From the NCBI GenBank assembly GCA_014058405.1, contig CP047423.1:2501777-2565776 (forward strand): 64,000 nt of DNA, written 5' to 3'. This document shows, one piece after another, positions 1-8,207 of the stretch. The first letter of the stretch is position 1, and every line of letters begins with the position of its first letter. Position numbers and translations under genes: made by a program. This stretch comes from Candidatus Nitrospira kreftii (GTDB lineage: Bacteria; Nitrospirota; Nitrospiria; Nitrospirales; Nitrospiraceae). The notes below the pieces were generated by a model. That model made no database searches and was not told the origin of the DNA. It saw only the letters and a list, made by a program, of their open reading frames with translations.

Positions 1-243
1 TATGACGAATACCTCGCCGTTCGCCAAAGAAATGAGACGATTACGACTTCTGGAGAGACCTGTCTCTTGAAAAGAATAACACCGCACATTCGGCGCAATG
101 TGAAATGGTTCCTGGCATTCCGACGCGTCGGTCATTTGATTGACCACGATTACATTGACGAAATCTGGTACGGTCGCCAGAAGTCTATCTAACCCCCCTG
201 GACGATAATTCATCGTCGATACGAGAAGATCGATTAAGAGCAT
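1..243 (-). CDS. Glycosyltransferase family 2-like protein, partial (runs off the left edge)
   Basis: An open frame starts at an ATG at 243 and stays open to base 1 (81 codons seen). The peptide opens MLLIDLLVSTMNYRPGGLDRL and contains GLSRSRNRLISLANGEVFVI. The G-x-S-x-x-R-N segment followed by A-x-G-E resembles the part of GT-A family 2 glycosyltransferases just before the metal-binding acidic motif. That acidic motif and the rest of the catalytic domain lie outside the window. It sits 134 bases downstream of the Wzy-like gene on the same strand, which fits a polysaccharide cluster. Family assignment is by motif only, and the acceptor is unknown. Confidence 0.55.
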   Translation of the reverse strand, partial: MLLIDLLVSTMNYRPGGLDRLLATVPDFVNVIVVNQMTDASECQEPFHIAPNVRCYSFQETGLSRSRNRLISLANGEVFVI

Positions 244-377
244 AGGCCTGTCCTCTGTTGATTGTCGGGGACTACGCACTGAGGCTGCGGCTTCTCAAAT
301 CACTCCCAGCTCGGCGTATCGCATCCAGGTACACAGGTTCATTGGAAGTCGCTGTTCTTCGCGCTGACTCTCACCCA

Positions 378-1523
378 TCACGCAGGGACCTCGCGCGTGA
401 TCAACGTCGCAGCATAGCCGATAAAGACAAATAAGATCCTGGCCTCATAGAGACTGAACGATTTCAGGAACGCCCCGATCAAGAATCCGACCAACAGCAC
501 GCACCAAACCTTATGCTCATGGTCAACCTTAATCAGTGCGTACACGGAATACACCAGAAACAGCAGCAGTAGCAGCATCGCAAACAGTCCGCCATCAACA
601 AAGGCTTCAAGCAGGATGTTATGAGGGTACTTTCCTAATGCATCTCCGCTACCTGCTAACCCGACACCAAAGGAAAAATTTTCAAAAATGACCTTTCCGG
701 CTTTTCCCATCAAGACCATTCTTCCGGCAACCGAAGTGTCGTCTCCAAAGAGCTTCTCTAAACGAAACACGGAATGGTCGATTGCATCCCATAGTTGCGC
801 GATCAACGATTCATTGAATAACACCCACGCAGTTAAGACAAGCAAAAATGCTAAACAGCCCGTAACGGTTCGCATGGCTGATATCTTAGCGGCTCGAAGC
901 ATCATGTATATGCCAACACAGGCGGCAGATATTATCGAGTAGCGTGCCCCGGAAATCGCAACGAAGCTGAAACAAAATGCGGTCAGCGCGTACCTTTCCA
1001 GGGCATTACGCCCGTTAAATGAAAAATAGATCAACAAGACGACGGCATATAAGGAAGTTGTCAGATAGTCAATCTTGTACGCTGCGGAGCTCCAATGATA
1101 ATAGGTGTGATATGAAAATGAGTTCTTAGATAAGTGATACACAACGTAACACGCGATGGGCAGAAAGATCAGCGCAGCTACCCGAAAGAAGCAATGCGTG
1201 GAACCTGCTTTCCCAAGCCAGACACCGAGGAGATAACTGATCACCAAAAAGCACAGCAACCCCAGATAATCCACTCGAATATCCTGAGTCGCAAACAACG
1301 AGGCTACGACGGATATGCCAGTGTACGCGCAAAGCAAGAACAGCTGTCTCAGATTGGCCCATTTGACGACGGTGATATTCGCCAATAGAACAAGAAAGCC
1401 CAGTACAAAAATCGCATAGACCGAATAGATCTGGTTGTGCGCGAGCAATACTGGCCTAAACAATGGAATCGACACAAAGAGAGCAAGCACCCCAGACTGA
1501 ATCAACGATGCGTTAGCAGACAT
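378..1523 (-). CDS. O-antigen ligase/polymerase-like (Wzy/WaaL family) membrane protein
   Basis: This 381-residue protein is mostly hydrophobic, with about ten predicted membrane helices and only short loops. The longest loop (around residues 235-300) carries several charged residues, and a PHN-x-x-L motif (residues 300-305) precedes the last helices, as in the Wzy_C/O-antigen ligase family. Such inner-membrane proteins polymerise lipid-linked repeat units or transfer glycan to lipid A core or protein. Sequence alone cannot separate polymerase from ligase. Its ATG overlaps the end of the upstream glycosyltransferase by 11 bases, so the two are probably co-translated with the flippase gene further upstream. 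Confidence 0.75.
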   Translation of the reverse strand: MSANASLIQSGVLALFVSIPLFRPVLLAHNQIYSVYAIFVLGFLVLLANITVVKWANLRQLFLLCAYTGISVVASLFATQDIRVDYLGLLCFLVISYLLGVWLGKAGSTHCFFRVAALIFLPIACYVVYHLSKNSFSYHTYYHWSSAAYKIDYLTTSLYAVVLLIYFSFNGRNALERYALTAFCFSFVAISGARYSIISAACVGIYMMLRAAKISAMRTVTGCLAFLLVLTAWVLFNESLIAQLWDAIDHSVFRLEKLFGDDTSVAGRMVLMGKAGKVIFENFSFGVGLAGSGDALGKYPHNILLEAFVDGGLFAMLLLLLFLVYSVYALIKVDHEHKVWCVLLVGFLIGAFLKSFSLYEARILFVFIGYAATLITREVPA

Positions 1524-2382
1524 GATGACGTGACCACAGCCTTTTGATCTGTCGGTAAGCGGAAAGCGCGGCGATATTGAATTCGAACAACAACCGGTGA
1601 ATGGCTCGAAAGACCGATTGCGTTGCGTTAGACAAGTCTAGATTGTCGGGCACGCGAAATGACGACAACGTCACCACAGGGAAGTGCGCTAGCTTTTGTC
1701 CCATCAGATCGTGTTCTTCGATGAAGACTCGATTCACGGTATCGACTTTGATTTTTGTTACGCTGACCGGATCGCTCCATCTGAGATAACCGTGCAGACA
1801 ATCGCTCAGCACGTAAAACGGATAGTCGGCTAACCCGGCATTGACAAAGCGGTAACTGTGTTCTGTGTGGCCGAACCGCCGGTATTTCGCAAAACAAGTA
1901 TGAAAGCCGCCGACTGTGTCTATGCCGGTTTTTGTAAAATAGTTAAACGGCGCTCCGCCAAACAATGAACAATAGACTGTAAATCCGTTTATCAATCGTA
2001 ATTCTTTCTGTTTCCCAAAAATTCTCTCCTCGGGAAACAGTGACATGTGGTGTACGTTCAATTCTTGTGCCGCTTTGATATGCAGGTCGAACACGGCAGA
2101 GTTGAGTAATCCAACGTCGTCTTCTACAAAAAAGTAGTGATCGTAATCGCTGAATGTACTCAAAATTCTGTTTTTTGATAACCCGACACCCTCCTGAACT
2201 TCCGAGCAAACGATCGGTATGTTGTGCCTATTGCAAAATGCAATGGTTTTTTCATCGTGGCCGTCTAGGCTGACGACAAAATCATAGTCAGGATTGGTTC
2301 GACAGAAGGTAATATAGTCCCACGCAAACGTCTTGACCGCCAAACTTCGATTCGCAGTCGTGATACAGATTAACGCCTTCAT
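1513..2382 (-). CDS. Glycosyltransferase, GT2-like
   Basis: A 289-residue soluble protein. The N-terminus (MKALICITTANRS) has the strand and T-x-x-R-x pattern of GT-A glycosyltransferases. A V-S-L-D segment is at residues 37-40, G-L-S-K-N-R at 67-72, and the acidic cluster V-E-D-D at 86-89 corresponds to the metal/nucleotide-sugar binding DxD-type motif. It lies 8 bases downstream of the flippase and overlaps the Wzy-like gene, so it probably adds a sugar to the same glycan repeat. The donor sugar cannot be read from the sequence. The C-terminal 60 residues are basic and may contact the membrane. Confidence 0.7.
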   Translation of the reverse strand: MKALICITTANRSLAVKTFAWDYITFCRTNPDYDFVVSLDGHDEKTIAFCNRHNIPIVCSEVQEGVGLSKNRILSTFSDYDHYFFVEDDVGLLNSAVFDLHIKAAQELNVHHMSLFPEERIFGKQKELRLINGFTVYCSLFGGAPFNYFTKTGIDTVGGFHTCFAKYRRFGHTEHSYRFVNAGLADYPFYVLSDCLHGYLRWSDPVSVTKIKVDTVNRVFIEEHDLMGQKLAHFPVVTLSSFRVPDNLDLSNATQSVFRAIHRLLFEFNIAALSAYRQIKRLWSRHHVC

Positions 2383-2390
2383 TAAAACCC

Positions 2391-3599
2391 TTAACCTGTA
2401 TGTCCGTTATTAGAGACGATTCGGATTCCCAGAACGAGCAGTACCGTCTCGCAGATCAAAATGACCAGCGCAGCACCTAGACCATTGAACAGATGTATGA
2501 ACGGAAAATAGAGCAATGCGGCTACAACACAAACCATGAAGAATGCCTGCTTACGTCTAACAAATTCTCCATAATACGTTGCAAACACCATTACATACAA
2601 AGTGCCTATAGACCCAGGAATCACGGATAGGAGCAATATGGTAAATTCACGGTCATAGTCGAGAGCGGCGTGCTGACCATAAAGCAAATCCAACAATGGC
2701 TCTTTCACTGCAAGGGCTGCAGCAACTATCATCAACAACATCAGCAAAATCCTTAGCGCGATTCTTTTGTGATTCAGTCGGCCAACTCCGCTGATCAGTG
2801 TCGGCACTAGCACCTGAAAACCAGAATTCAACATTCCTTTGATCGCATAGATAACGCGCAGGATGGCCGAAAACGCGCCGACTTCTTCCTTGGAAACTTG
2901 ATGACTAAGAAAGAATATCGGCATATTCATTAGCGACACCGAAGCAATATTTGAAAAAAACACATCTTTCGTACTGTTCATAAGTCCCTTCAACTCTTTA
3001 ACGGTCGGGATACGCGGGACATGCCGTCGCCACATGATTGCGCTGGCCAGCAACCCGACATTCAGATAGCTAAACGAATAGATCATCGGCAGTGCGATGA
3101 GATCCTCTTCTCGAGTGATGAGCAAAAGCACCATAACAAATGTACTTCCCCGCAGCATGAAATTGAGCAGCGCAAGCTGCTTGAAACATTGACTGCCCTG
3201 AAAGTACCAAACCGGAAATAAGGCTTGCCCCAACCAAGCGAAGCTGTACCAGAAACTCAATTGCGCCGCTCTTACTGGCACGACCGCATAGACTGCCGAA
3301 GCAACCGCGATCAGCGCCACCGCCAGAGCAATTTGCAACACGAATGTCACCGAAATTACTTCGTCGATAGCTTGACCATGTTTCTTTCGTTCGGCTATGT
3401 CCTTGGTCACATAAATATTGAAGCCGAACTGAACCACAATAATGCCGATGTTGATGATCGATTGGGAAACAGAGAAGTCTCCGAATGCAGCAAGGCCAAG
3501 CGTCCGAACCAGATACGGAATCAATATCAGCGGCATCATATAATTAGCCGCCTGCGCCAGGACCATGTAATTAATGTTTTGGATAAGGCGTAGGTTCAT
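2391..3599 (-). CDS. Polysaccharide flippase (Wzx/MATE-like oligosaccharide transporter)
   Basis: A 402-residue integral membrane protein with about twelve hydrophobic helices. It opens MNLRLIQNINYMVLAQAANYM and continues with the P-x-L-I-P-Y-L-x-R-T-x-G segment typical of Wzx-type polysaccharide biosynthesis proteins (MOP superfamily). It should flip undecaprenyl-linked repeat units across the inner membrane. It is the first gene of a tight minus-strand unit (flippase, glycosyltransferase, Wzy-like) with an 8-base gap to the next gene. The upstream 630 bases hold no convincing gene, so its promoter probably lies there. Confidence 0.85.
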   Translation of the reverse strand: MNLRLIQNINYMVLAQAANYMMPLILIPYLVRTLGLAAFGDFSVSQSIINIGIIVVQFGFNIYVTKDIAERKKHGQAIDEVISVTFVLQIALAVALIAVASAVYAVVPVRAAQLSFWYSFAWLGQALFPVWYFQGSQCFKQLALLNFMLRGSTFVMVLLLITREEDLIALPMIYSFSYLNVGLLASAIMWRRHVPRIPTVKELKGLMNSTKDVFFSNIASVSLMNMPIFFLSHQVSKEEVGAFSAILRVIYAIKGMLNSGFQVLVPTLISGVGRLNHKRIALRILLMLLMIVAAALAVKEPLLDLLYGQHAALDYDREFTILLLSVIPGSIGTLYVMVFATYYGEFVRRKQAFFMVCVVAALLYFPFIHLFNGLGAALVILICETVLLVLGIRIVSNNGHTG

Positions 3600-4233
3600 A
3601 GTTCAACGGTGAACGTTTTCTTCCACGGTTGTCATGACCATGAGTCATAAACAAGGCCATGACACACTCGGAGGTCGTACAGCTTGCCCTTGGTATCGGG
3701 TGAGTTTGTCGGAACAATCCACGACAATCGAATTCACGCCACCGGGTTTGGTTACGATGGCGATGCAGACAAGCATACACCGACGATATGGCGATCAATA
3801 CAACGTTACAACCTTGAGAAGCTCTTTCATGCAATCAGAAACCTTTATCACCAGACTCCATCAAGTTGAGCTTCGACTTTACTGACGCGTTTTTGAGAAA
3901 GGGGATGCGCAACAAAGTCCCGCATCCGCACGATCTCATTAGCAAGACTCCTGTGATGGTATTGACCCGAAACACCTGTGGCAACTTTAAACTATTTTCA
4001 CGACAGTCAGATCTGGCCAGAGGAACACATCCCACTGACATGATGAGTCAACGGATTACTGTACAAATGCATTCTTTCTTGGACGAACAGGCAGGCATCT
4101 GGACTAAAACTTCGCTCCCGATCAACTGTCGATTGGATTGAAACTATCGAACTAATGCCTTGAACTACCCTGGCAGCTTAGATGAGGATGAAACTCCAAA
4201 GTTGTTTATATCGCCCAAATCATGTATCGATTT
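3600..4233. other. Gene-poor stretch upstream of the flippase gene
   Basis: About 630 bases without a recognisable gene. Open frames of 60-90 codons exist on both strands, but none shows a family motif, credible composition or a good ribosome binding site. It lies between the flippase start and the wecB relic, and may contain the flippase promoter plus decayed DNA. Confidence 0.5.
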
Positions 4234-4422
4234 TTATAATACCCGCTCCAAACACTCCACAATCCGTTCCGCCGCTTTTCCGTCCCACATCGGTGGAATC
4301 GCCCCTTTCCTCCACTGCCCCGCCATCAAGCGGCTGAGTGCGGGAGGAAGCGTGCTGGGATCGGTTCCGATGAGTTCGTTGGTGCCTATCGTGATGGTTT
4401 TAGGACGTCCAGTGTTGTCCCG
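4234..4422 (-). pseudogene. 3' relic of a wecB-type UDP-GlcNAc 2-epimerase gene
   Basis: The minus strand encodes the last ~60 residues of a WecB-like protein in one open frame ending at TAA (4234-4236). It reads R-D-N-T-G-R-P-K-T-I-T-I-G-T-N-E-L-I-G-T, then a segment containing MAGQWRKGAIPPMWDGKAAE, and ends ECLERVL. The intact wecB at 5404-6504 ends with a closely similar segment (RDNTERPETI, GTNALIGTD, MAGEWKKGAIPPLWDGKAAE). Upstream of the shared Arg-Asp-Asn the similarity stops abruptly and the catalytic part is missing. The copies differ at many positions, so this is an old duplicate or a remnant of a replaced gene rather than a recent one. Confidence 0.75.
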
Positions 4423-4527
4423 AATGATCGCAACATTCTGAGAATCGCCGTTTCCCCAGAAGTGTTCTTTCTCTACCGCCTCTTACAGATATCCTCTCGA
4501 CTTTGGTGCGTGAGGAGTTCACACAGG

Positions 4528-4809
4528 TTAGGCCGCGTGTCCTGTGGACGTCCTTGGACGGTGGGCCGGAGCTCCATGCAGCATACCGTCAACGCTGATA
4601 TCCTCATCGACATCAGGCCAATGAACCCCCTGACCGTCGCCAAGGATCTCCCAATGTTGTCGCTGCTTCTTGGTAGCGTTCGCTAACCGCCATGACCAGA
4701 CCAAGGGTACGCTGATCGTTCGTCCATCCACCAAATGCGCAATGATCTCATCGTCGGTGACTTCCACGGTCATGACGCGAGGGTCAGCGATCTTCGCCGC
4801 AGTGTTCAT
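4528..4809 (-). CDS. DUF2442-type small protein
   Basis: The likely start is the ATG at 4809 (MNTAAKIADPRVMTVEV), giving 93 residues; a longer in-frame start at 4890 exists but lies within the upstream gene. The pattern V-T-D-D-E-I-I-A-H-L-x-D-G-R-x-I-S-V-P-L-x-W-S-W-R-L is characteristic of DUF2442. These small proteins commonly occur beside DUF4160 proteins, as here (26-base overlap), and are often suggested to form toxin-antitoxin-like pairs. No biochemical role can be assigned from sequence. The C-terminus (HRPRTSTGHAA) looks non-native, as if the original end had been lost. Confidence 0.65.
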   Translation of the reverse strand: MNTAAKIADPRVMTVEVTDDEIIAHLVDGRTISVPLVWSWRLANATKKQRQHWEILGDGQGVHWPDVDEDISVDGMLHGAPAHRPRTSTGHAA

Positions 4810-5028
4810 GCCATGCCTCCATGATTCGCCCAGTATTCTCCTCCACAAGTCGTCGAATGATAGTGAGCTCCCTTGGAGAAAACCCGCCATTCTTACTCAA
4901 GGCGATCGGTTCCAACCAAAACTTGCACGTGAACTTTTCTCTTTGAATATGCACATGCTTCGGCTCATGACGATCAAAACTATAGAAGAACACACGGTAG
5001 GGGCCTTCAATATTTTTACCGTGGGCAT
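4784..5028 (-). pseudogene. DUF4160 protein gene with an early frameshift
   Basis: The body encodes GPYRVFFYSFDRHEPKHVHI, then FWLEPIALSKNGGFSPREL and ends EAWHEHCGEDR, a clear DUF4160 domain. The family normally starts M-P-T-V followed within a few residues by G-P-Y-R. An ATG at 5028 does start MPTVKIL, but in another frame: one base appears to be missing near 5006-5007, just before the Gly-Pro-Tyr codons. The body can still be read from upstream TTG (5071) or ATG (5056) codons in its own frame, so a product with an unusual N-terminus is possible. It is paired with the DUF2442 gene downstream. Confidence 0.6.
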
Positions 5029-5075
5029 CGACCTTCCGTAGACGACCCGAGCACATCCATGTTGATCCCAATCAC
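5016..5075 (-). pseudogene. Possible 5' relic of a VapC (PIN-domain) toxin gene
   Basis: A GTG at 5075 overlaps the stop codon of the AbrB-type antitoxin gene by four bases (GTGA), as in many vapBC operons. The first codons read V-I-G-I-N-M-D-V-L-G, close to the usual PIN start M-I-G-(I/L)-D-T-N-V-L. After about ten residues the frame loses similarity and ends at TAA (5016-5018), where the DUF4160 gene takes over. The match is short, so this is an inference from position plus a ten-residue resemblance. Confidence 0.35.
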
Positions 5076-5311
5076 CGAGTACTCCCGCGCTTGCGAATGG
5101 CTCGATTCATCTCCGCAACCGTCACGGGTTTTGTCGGACGTTTGAGCATACCGGCAAGTTCCGATACATCGACCGTCGCCGGTAGGAGAAGAACTTGACC
5201 GTTTTCGTCGATGACAAATTCCAGTCGATCTCCTGGATTGAGATTCAGTCGCTTGCGCACGTCTTTCGGAATGGTGGCTTGCCCCTTGTTGGTCAAGGTT
5301 GACATCGACAT
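5072..5311 (-). CDS. AbrB/MazE/SpoVT-type antitoxin
   Basis: A 79-residue protein beginning MSMSTLTNKGQATIPKDVR, followed by L-x-L-x-P-G-D-R-L-E-F. This is the swapped-hairpin AbrB DNA-binding fold (residues about 4-48). The C-terminal 30 residues (PTKPVTVAEMNRAIRKRG) match the usual toxin-binding tail of VapB antitoxins. In intact modules a PIN-domain toxin starts over the antitoxin stop codon; here only a possible short relic remains and a DUF4160/DUF2442 pair follows. The protein probably autoregulates its own promoter in the 90 bases upstream. Confidence 0.8.
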   Translation of the reverse strand: MSMSTLTNKGQATIPKDVRKRLNLNPGDRLEFVIDENGQVLLLPATVDVSELAGMLKRPTKPVTVAEMNRAIRKRGSTR

Positions 5312-5403
5312 TGTTCATCCGTACATTGCGTACTGATCGTTACTTTATCGTAAAGGTCAGAGTTTCGCGAGGTCTTATCCTGCTCATAAGACCCAGATTG
5401 AAT

Positions 5404-6504
5404 TCAGGTTGAGAGCAGCAACCTCTCCAACTGTGCCACGATTCGCTCCGCCGCCTTCCCATCCCATAGCGGAGGGATTGCTCCCTTCTTCCATTCCCCT
5501 GCCATCAATCGCGCAAGAGCAGGTGAAAGTTTGCTCGGATCAGTTCCGATCAGTGCGTTGGTCCCGATGGTGATGGTTTCTGGACGTTCGGTGTTGTCAC
5601 GCAGAGTCAGGCAGGGAACGCCCAGGACGGTGGTCTCTTCCGTGATGCCACCGGAATCGGTAATCACACCCTTGGCGTGCTTCACGAGATAATTGAATTC
5701 CAGGTAACCGAGTGGATCGACATAATGCAGTTGCGGTGTCTTACTATCGAGTTCTCGAAGATTTTTTGCGGTCCGTGGGTGAACGGGAAACACTACAGGC
5801 AATCCCTTCGTCCCGTCACTAATGGCTCGAAGCAGGTCCAAAAGTTTCCGTTCACCATCAACATTGGCAGGTCGGTGCAGCGTCACGACAAAAAACCGAC
5901 CAGGTGTGAGCTTCAGCGACTCCCAACAAGCCGGGGGTCGTAAGCGCGGCATATTTTTGAGCAAGGTGTCGATCATCGTGTTGCCGACGAAGAAGATTTG
6001 ATCATCCGTCGCCCCGGCACGACGCAGGTTGTCATTGGCCGTTTCGCTGGTCGTAAAAAACCAGTTCGTGATGGAATCGGTCACGACTCGATTGATCTCC
6101 TCCGGCATCGTCCAATCGCCGGACCGGATGCCGCCTTCCACGTGAGCCACCGGCACGCCGAGCTTCCGTGCTGCAATCGAACACGCCATAGTTGACGTCA
6201 CATCACCAACGACCAAGCACAGGTCGCTCTTCTCCTTCAATAAGACTTTCTCATACCCGACCATGATCCCGGCAGTTTGCTCGGCTTGAGTCCCCGACCC
6301 TACCTCGAGATTAATATCTGGGTCGGGAATTCCAAGTTCTTCGAAGAAACTCCCAGACATCGCACGGTCATAATGTTGACCGGTATGAATCAATCGATAT
6401 TGCAGCTGACTGCCACGGCCTTCAGCGGCTTTCAGCGCCTCGATGATCGGTGCGATTTTCATAAAATTTGGTCTTGCCCCGGCAATGATATCGATACGTT
6501 TCAC
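5404..6504 (-). CDS. wecB: UDP-N-acetylglucosamine 2-epimerase (non-hydrolysing)
   Basis: A 366-residue cytoplasmic enzyme of the WecB family (usual length 365-380) that interconverts UDP-GlcNAc and UDP-ManNAc for surface polysaccharide synthesis. It begins with the G-A-R-P-N-F-M-K nucleotide-binding segment (residues 9-16). Asp101 in V-V-G-D-V, Glu123 in H-V-E-G-G-I-R-S, Glu135/136 in the M-P-E-E-I-N-R segment and His210 in V-T-L-H-R match the catalytic acid/base and substrate positions. The C-terminal T-D-S-G-G-I-T-E-E-T and D-N-T-E-R-P-E-T segments are intact. The gap to fcl upstream is about 200 bases, so it may have its own promoter. Confidence 0.93.
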   Translation of the reverse strand: MKRIDIIAGARPNFMKIAPIIEALKAAEGRGSQLQYRLIHTGQHYDRAMSGSFFEELGIPDPDINLEVGSGTQAEQTAGIMVGYEKVLLKEKSDLCLVVGDVTSTMACSIAARKLGVPVAHVEGGIRSGDWTMPEEINRVVTDSITNWFFTTSETANDNLRRAGATDDQIFFVGNTMIDTLLKNMPRLRPPACWESLKLTPGRFFVVTLHRPANVDGERKLLDLLRAISDGTKGLPVVFPVHPRTAKNLRELDSKTPQLHYVDPLGYLEFNYLVKHAKGVITDSGGITEETTVLGVPCLTLRDNTERPETITIGTNALIGTDPSKLSPALARLMAGEWKKGAIPPLWDGKAAERIVAQLERLLLST

Positions 6505-6706
6505 TGGATTCCTCAGATTACAATGAGATGCTTACTCTGAACGTATACGCCACCCTATTCAGGGAGTTGTTGAGCGATGTAAATACCCCAGCTATCACAG
6601 ACAAGCAAACGTGTACGTAGACGGCATTCTGCCTATACTATGCAAGAACGCCCACTACATGACGGATGTATTTCTATCACAACGCGTACGGTCTGCTAGA
6701 GAACAT

Positions 6707-7669
6707 TCAGAAATGGACTTCGCGGATGGACTGGCGGTTGGCCTGAAACCATTGAACGGTGTTCTTTAGTCCGTCGCGCAAATTATGTCGAGCCTGGAAT
6801 CCAAAGAGCTGTTTTGCCCGGCTGACATCAAGACACCGACGAGGCTGGCCGTTCGGCTTGGTCGCGTCCCACTGAATCTGACCGATGAACCCCACCTCGG
6901 CCGCGATTATCGTGGCGAGATCGTGAATTCTGACTTCTTCACCCGTTCCCAGATTGACCGGGAGATCACCATCATACTTTTCGGCCGCGAGCAGAATCCC
7001 CTCGGCGGCATCCTCGACATACAAGAATTCCCGAGTCGGAGATCCATCACCCCACAGAGTGATGAATGCACGCCCCTCTTCCTTCGCCGCAGCACATTTC
7101 CGAATCAAGGCCGGAATGACATGGGAGGTTTCCAGGTCAAAGTTGTCGCGCGGTCCGTACAGATTCACGGGGAAAAGCACAATGGAGTTGAAGCCATATT
7201 GTTGCCGATAGGCCTGCGACTGCGCCAGCATCATTTTCTTCGCCAATCCGTACGGGGCATTGGTTTCTTCAGGATACCCGTTCCAGATGTCGTCTTCCTT
7301 GAAAGGAATCGGAGCGAACTTGGGATAGGCACAAATCGTCCCGGTGGCCACAAACTTCTTGAGACCCTGTTGTCGGCCCACCTCGATCAACTGAGCACCC
7401 ATCATCAAGTTGTCGTAGAAGAACCGTCCGGGATTGGCTTGATTCGCACCGATGCCGCCGACACGAGCCGCCAAATGAATCACGACATCCGGTTTGGTGT
7501 CGCCATACAATTGCTTCACGGCATCCATCTGCACCAGATCATAGTCTCGGCTTCGAGGCACCACGATCTGTTCACAACCCTTCGCGCGTAACTGGTCCAC
7601 GACGAAAGAGCCGAGGAACCCGGCTCCTCCGGTCACGACCACGCGTTTATCAGACCAGAAAAATGGCAT
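6707..7669 (-). CDS. fcl: GDP-L-fucose synthase
   Basis: A 320-residue extended short-chain dehydrogenase with a G-G-A-G-F-L-G NADP-binding motif (residues 14-20), the G-T-I-C-A-Y-P segment (110-116) and the catalytic Y-x-x-x-K at Tyr140/Lys144. A-P-Y-G-L-A-K-K-M and [10 protein letters not shown] complete the family signature. It performs the 3,5-epimerisation and 4-reduction of GDP-4-keto-6-deoxymannose, the product of the nearby gmd enzyme. A four-helix-bundle gene bracketed by repeats lies between it and gmd, apparently interrupting an ancestral gmd-fcl pair. Confidence 0.92.
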   Translation of the reverse strand: MPFFWSDKRVVVTGGAGFLGSFVVDQLRAKGCEQIVVPRSRDYDLVQMDAVKQLYGDTKPDVVIHLAARVGGIGANQANPGRFFYDNLMMGAQLIEVGRQQGLKKFVATGTICAYPKFAPIPFKEDDIWNGYPEETNAPYGLAKKMMLAQSQAYRQQYGFNSIVLFPVNLYGPRDNFDLETSHVIPALIRKCAAAKEEGRAFITLWGDGSPTREFLYVEDAAEGILLAAEKYDGDLPVNLGTGEEVRIHDLATIIAAEVGFIGQIQWDATKPNGQPRRCLDVSRAKQLFGFQARHNLRDGLKNTVQWFQANRQSIREVHF

Positions 7670-7675
7670 AGCAGC

Positions 7676-7703
7676 TTGAGGTTGGAGGGTAGAGGTTTGA
7701 GGT
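7676..7703. repeat. Heptad tandem array (four 7-bp units of GAGGT type)
   Basis: Four consecutive 7-bp units read TTGAGGT, TGGAGGG, TAGAGGT and TTGAGGT. The array lies between the fcl start and the end of the four-helix-bundle gene. It is mirrored by an oppositely oriented array at 8173-8207 on the other side of that gene. Confidence 0.7.
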
Positions 7704-7727
7704 TTTCAAATCTGGAGGATTCGGGCC

Positions 7728-8180
7728 TTACCCTCCGTGACGGCCCTGTCCTCTGACAGCATTCATCAGCCCATTTAGTTTGCGATCAAGCGATTCAGCT
7801 TGTATGCGAACCGCAACTGATTCGTTAGCAGTAAGGATTTTTCTTTTTCTGAACAATTCAACAAGTGTGACCGTTTCATAGAGAGAGCCTTGAGCAATGC
7901 TTAAGTACTGGAGGAATTCTTTCCTGTGTTGTCGGCCCTTCCCTTCAGCGATGTTTTGCGAGATCGACGCGACAGCCCCTTCAATCTGAGATATCAATCG
8001 AAAATGTCTACCTCGCGGGACCCGGTCAATCAGCCCTAACACGGCATCAGCAAGTGCGAGCGAATCCTGCCAGACTTCAAGCTTCTCGAATGGAAAGACG
8101 TACCGCTCGCTCAACCCCTGCACCTCGGATGTTCTCGTTCCGAACCTTCCCAAAGAAAGTCGATATCTTCCCGCCTCCAA
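7728..8180 (-). CDS. Four-helix-bundle protein (S23 / 23S rRNA intervening-sequence protein family)
   Basis: The conserved body runs from F-E-K-L-E-V-W-Q-D-S to the C-terminus. It contains L-I-S-Q-I-E-G-A-V-A-S-I-S-Q-N-I-A-E-G-K-G-R and F-L-Q-Y-L-S-I-A-Q-G-S-L-Y-E, the hallmark of the TIGR02436 four-helix-bundle family. The ATG at 8180 gives 150 residues, but its first 20 codons run through repeat-like DNA. GTG 8123 or TTG 8114 (followed by SERYVFPFEKLEVW) would give a more typical length of about 120. The gene sits between fcl and gmd and is bracketed by convergent heptad arrays. The molecular function of these proteins is unclear; related ones lie inside rRNA intervening sequences. Confidence 0.8.
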   Translation of the reverse strand: MEAGRYRLSLGRFGTRTSEVQGLSERYVFPFEKLEVWQDSLALADAVLGLIDRVPRGRHFRLISQIEGAVASISQNIAEGKGRQHRKEFLQYLSIAQGSLYETVTLVELFRKRKILTANESVAVRIQAESLDRKLNGLMNAVRGQGRHGG

Positions 8181-8207
8181 CCTTCAACCTCAGACCTCAT
8201 ACTCTCT
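8173..8207. repeat. Heptad tandem array (five 7-bp units of ACCTCAN type)
   Basis: The units GCCTCCA, ACCTTCA, ACCTCAG, ACCTCAT and ACTCTCT follow each other without gaps. They are the reverse-oriented counterpart of the array at 7676-7703, and the two bracket the four-helix-bundle gene. The array overlaps the stop codon region of gmd (which ends at 8197), so the last gmd codons are repeat-derived. Confidence 0.7.

Noticed and set aside
3835..4141. Overlapping 68-91 codon frames on both strands in the gap after the flippase start
   Set aside because: No family resemblance, no ribosome binding site, and composition gives no support for coding.
6785..7591. 268-codon plus-strand open frame opposite fcl
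   Set aside because: It mirrors the fcl coding strand, has no family motif and no ribosome binding site; fcl itself is complete with its catalytic residues.
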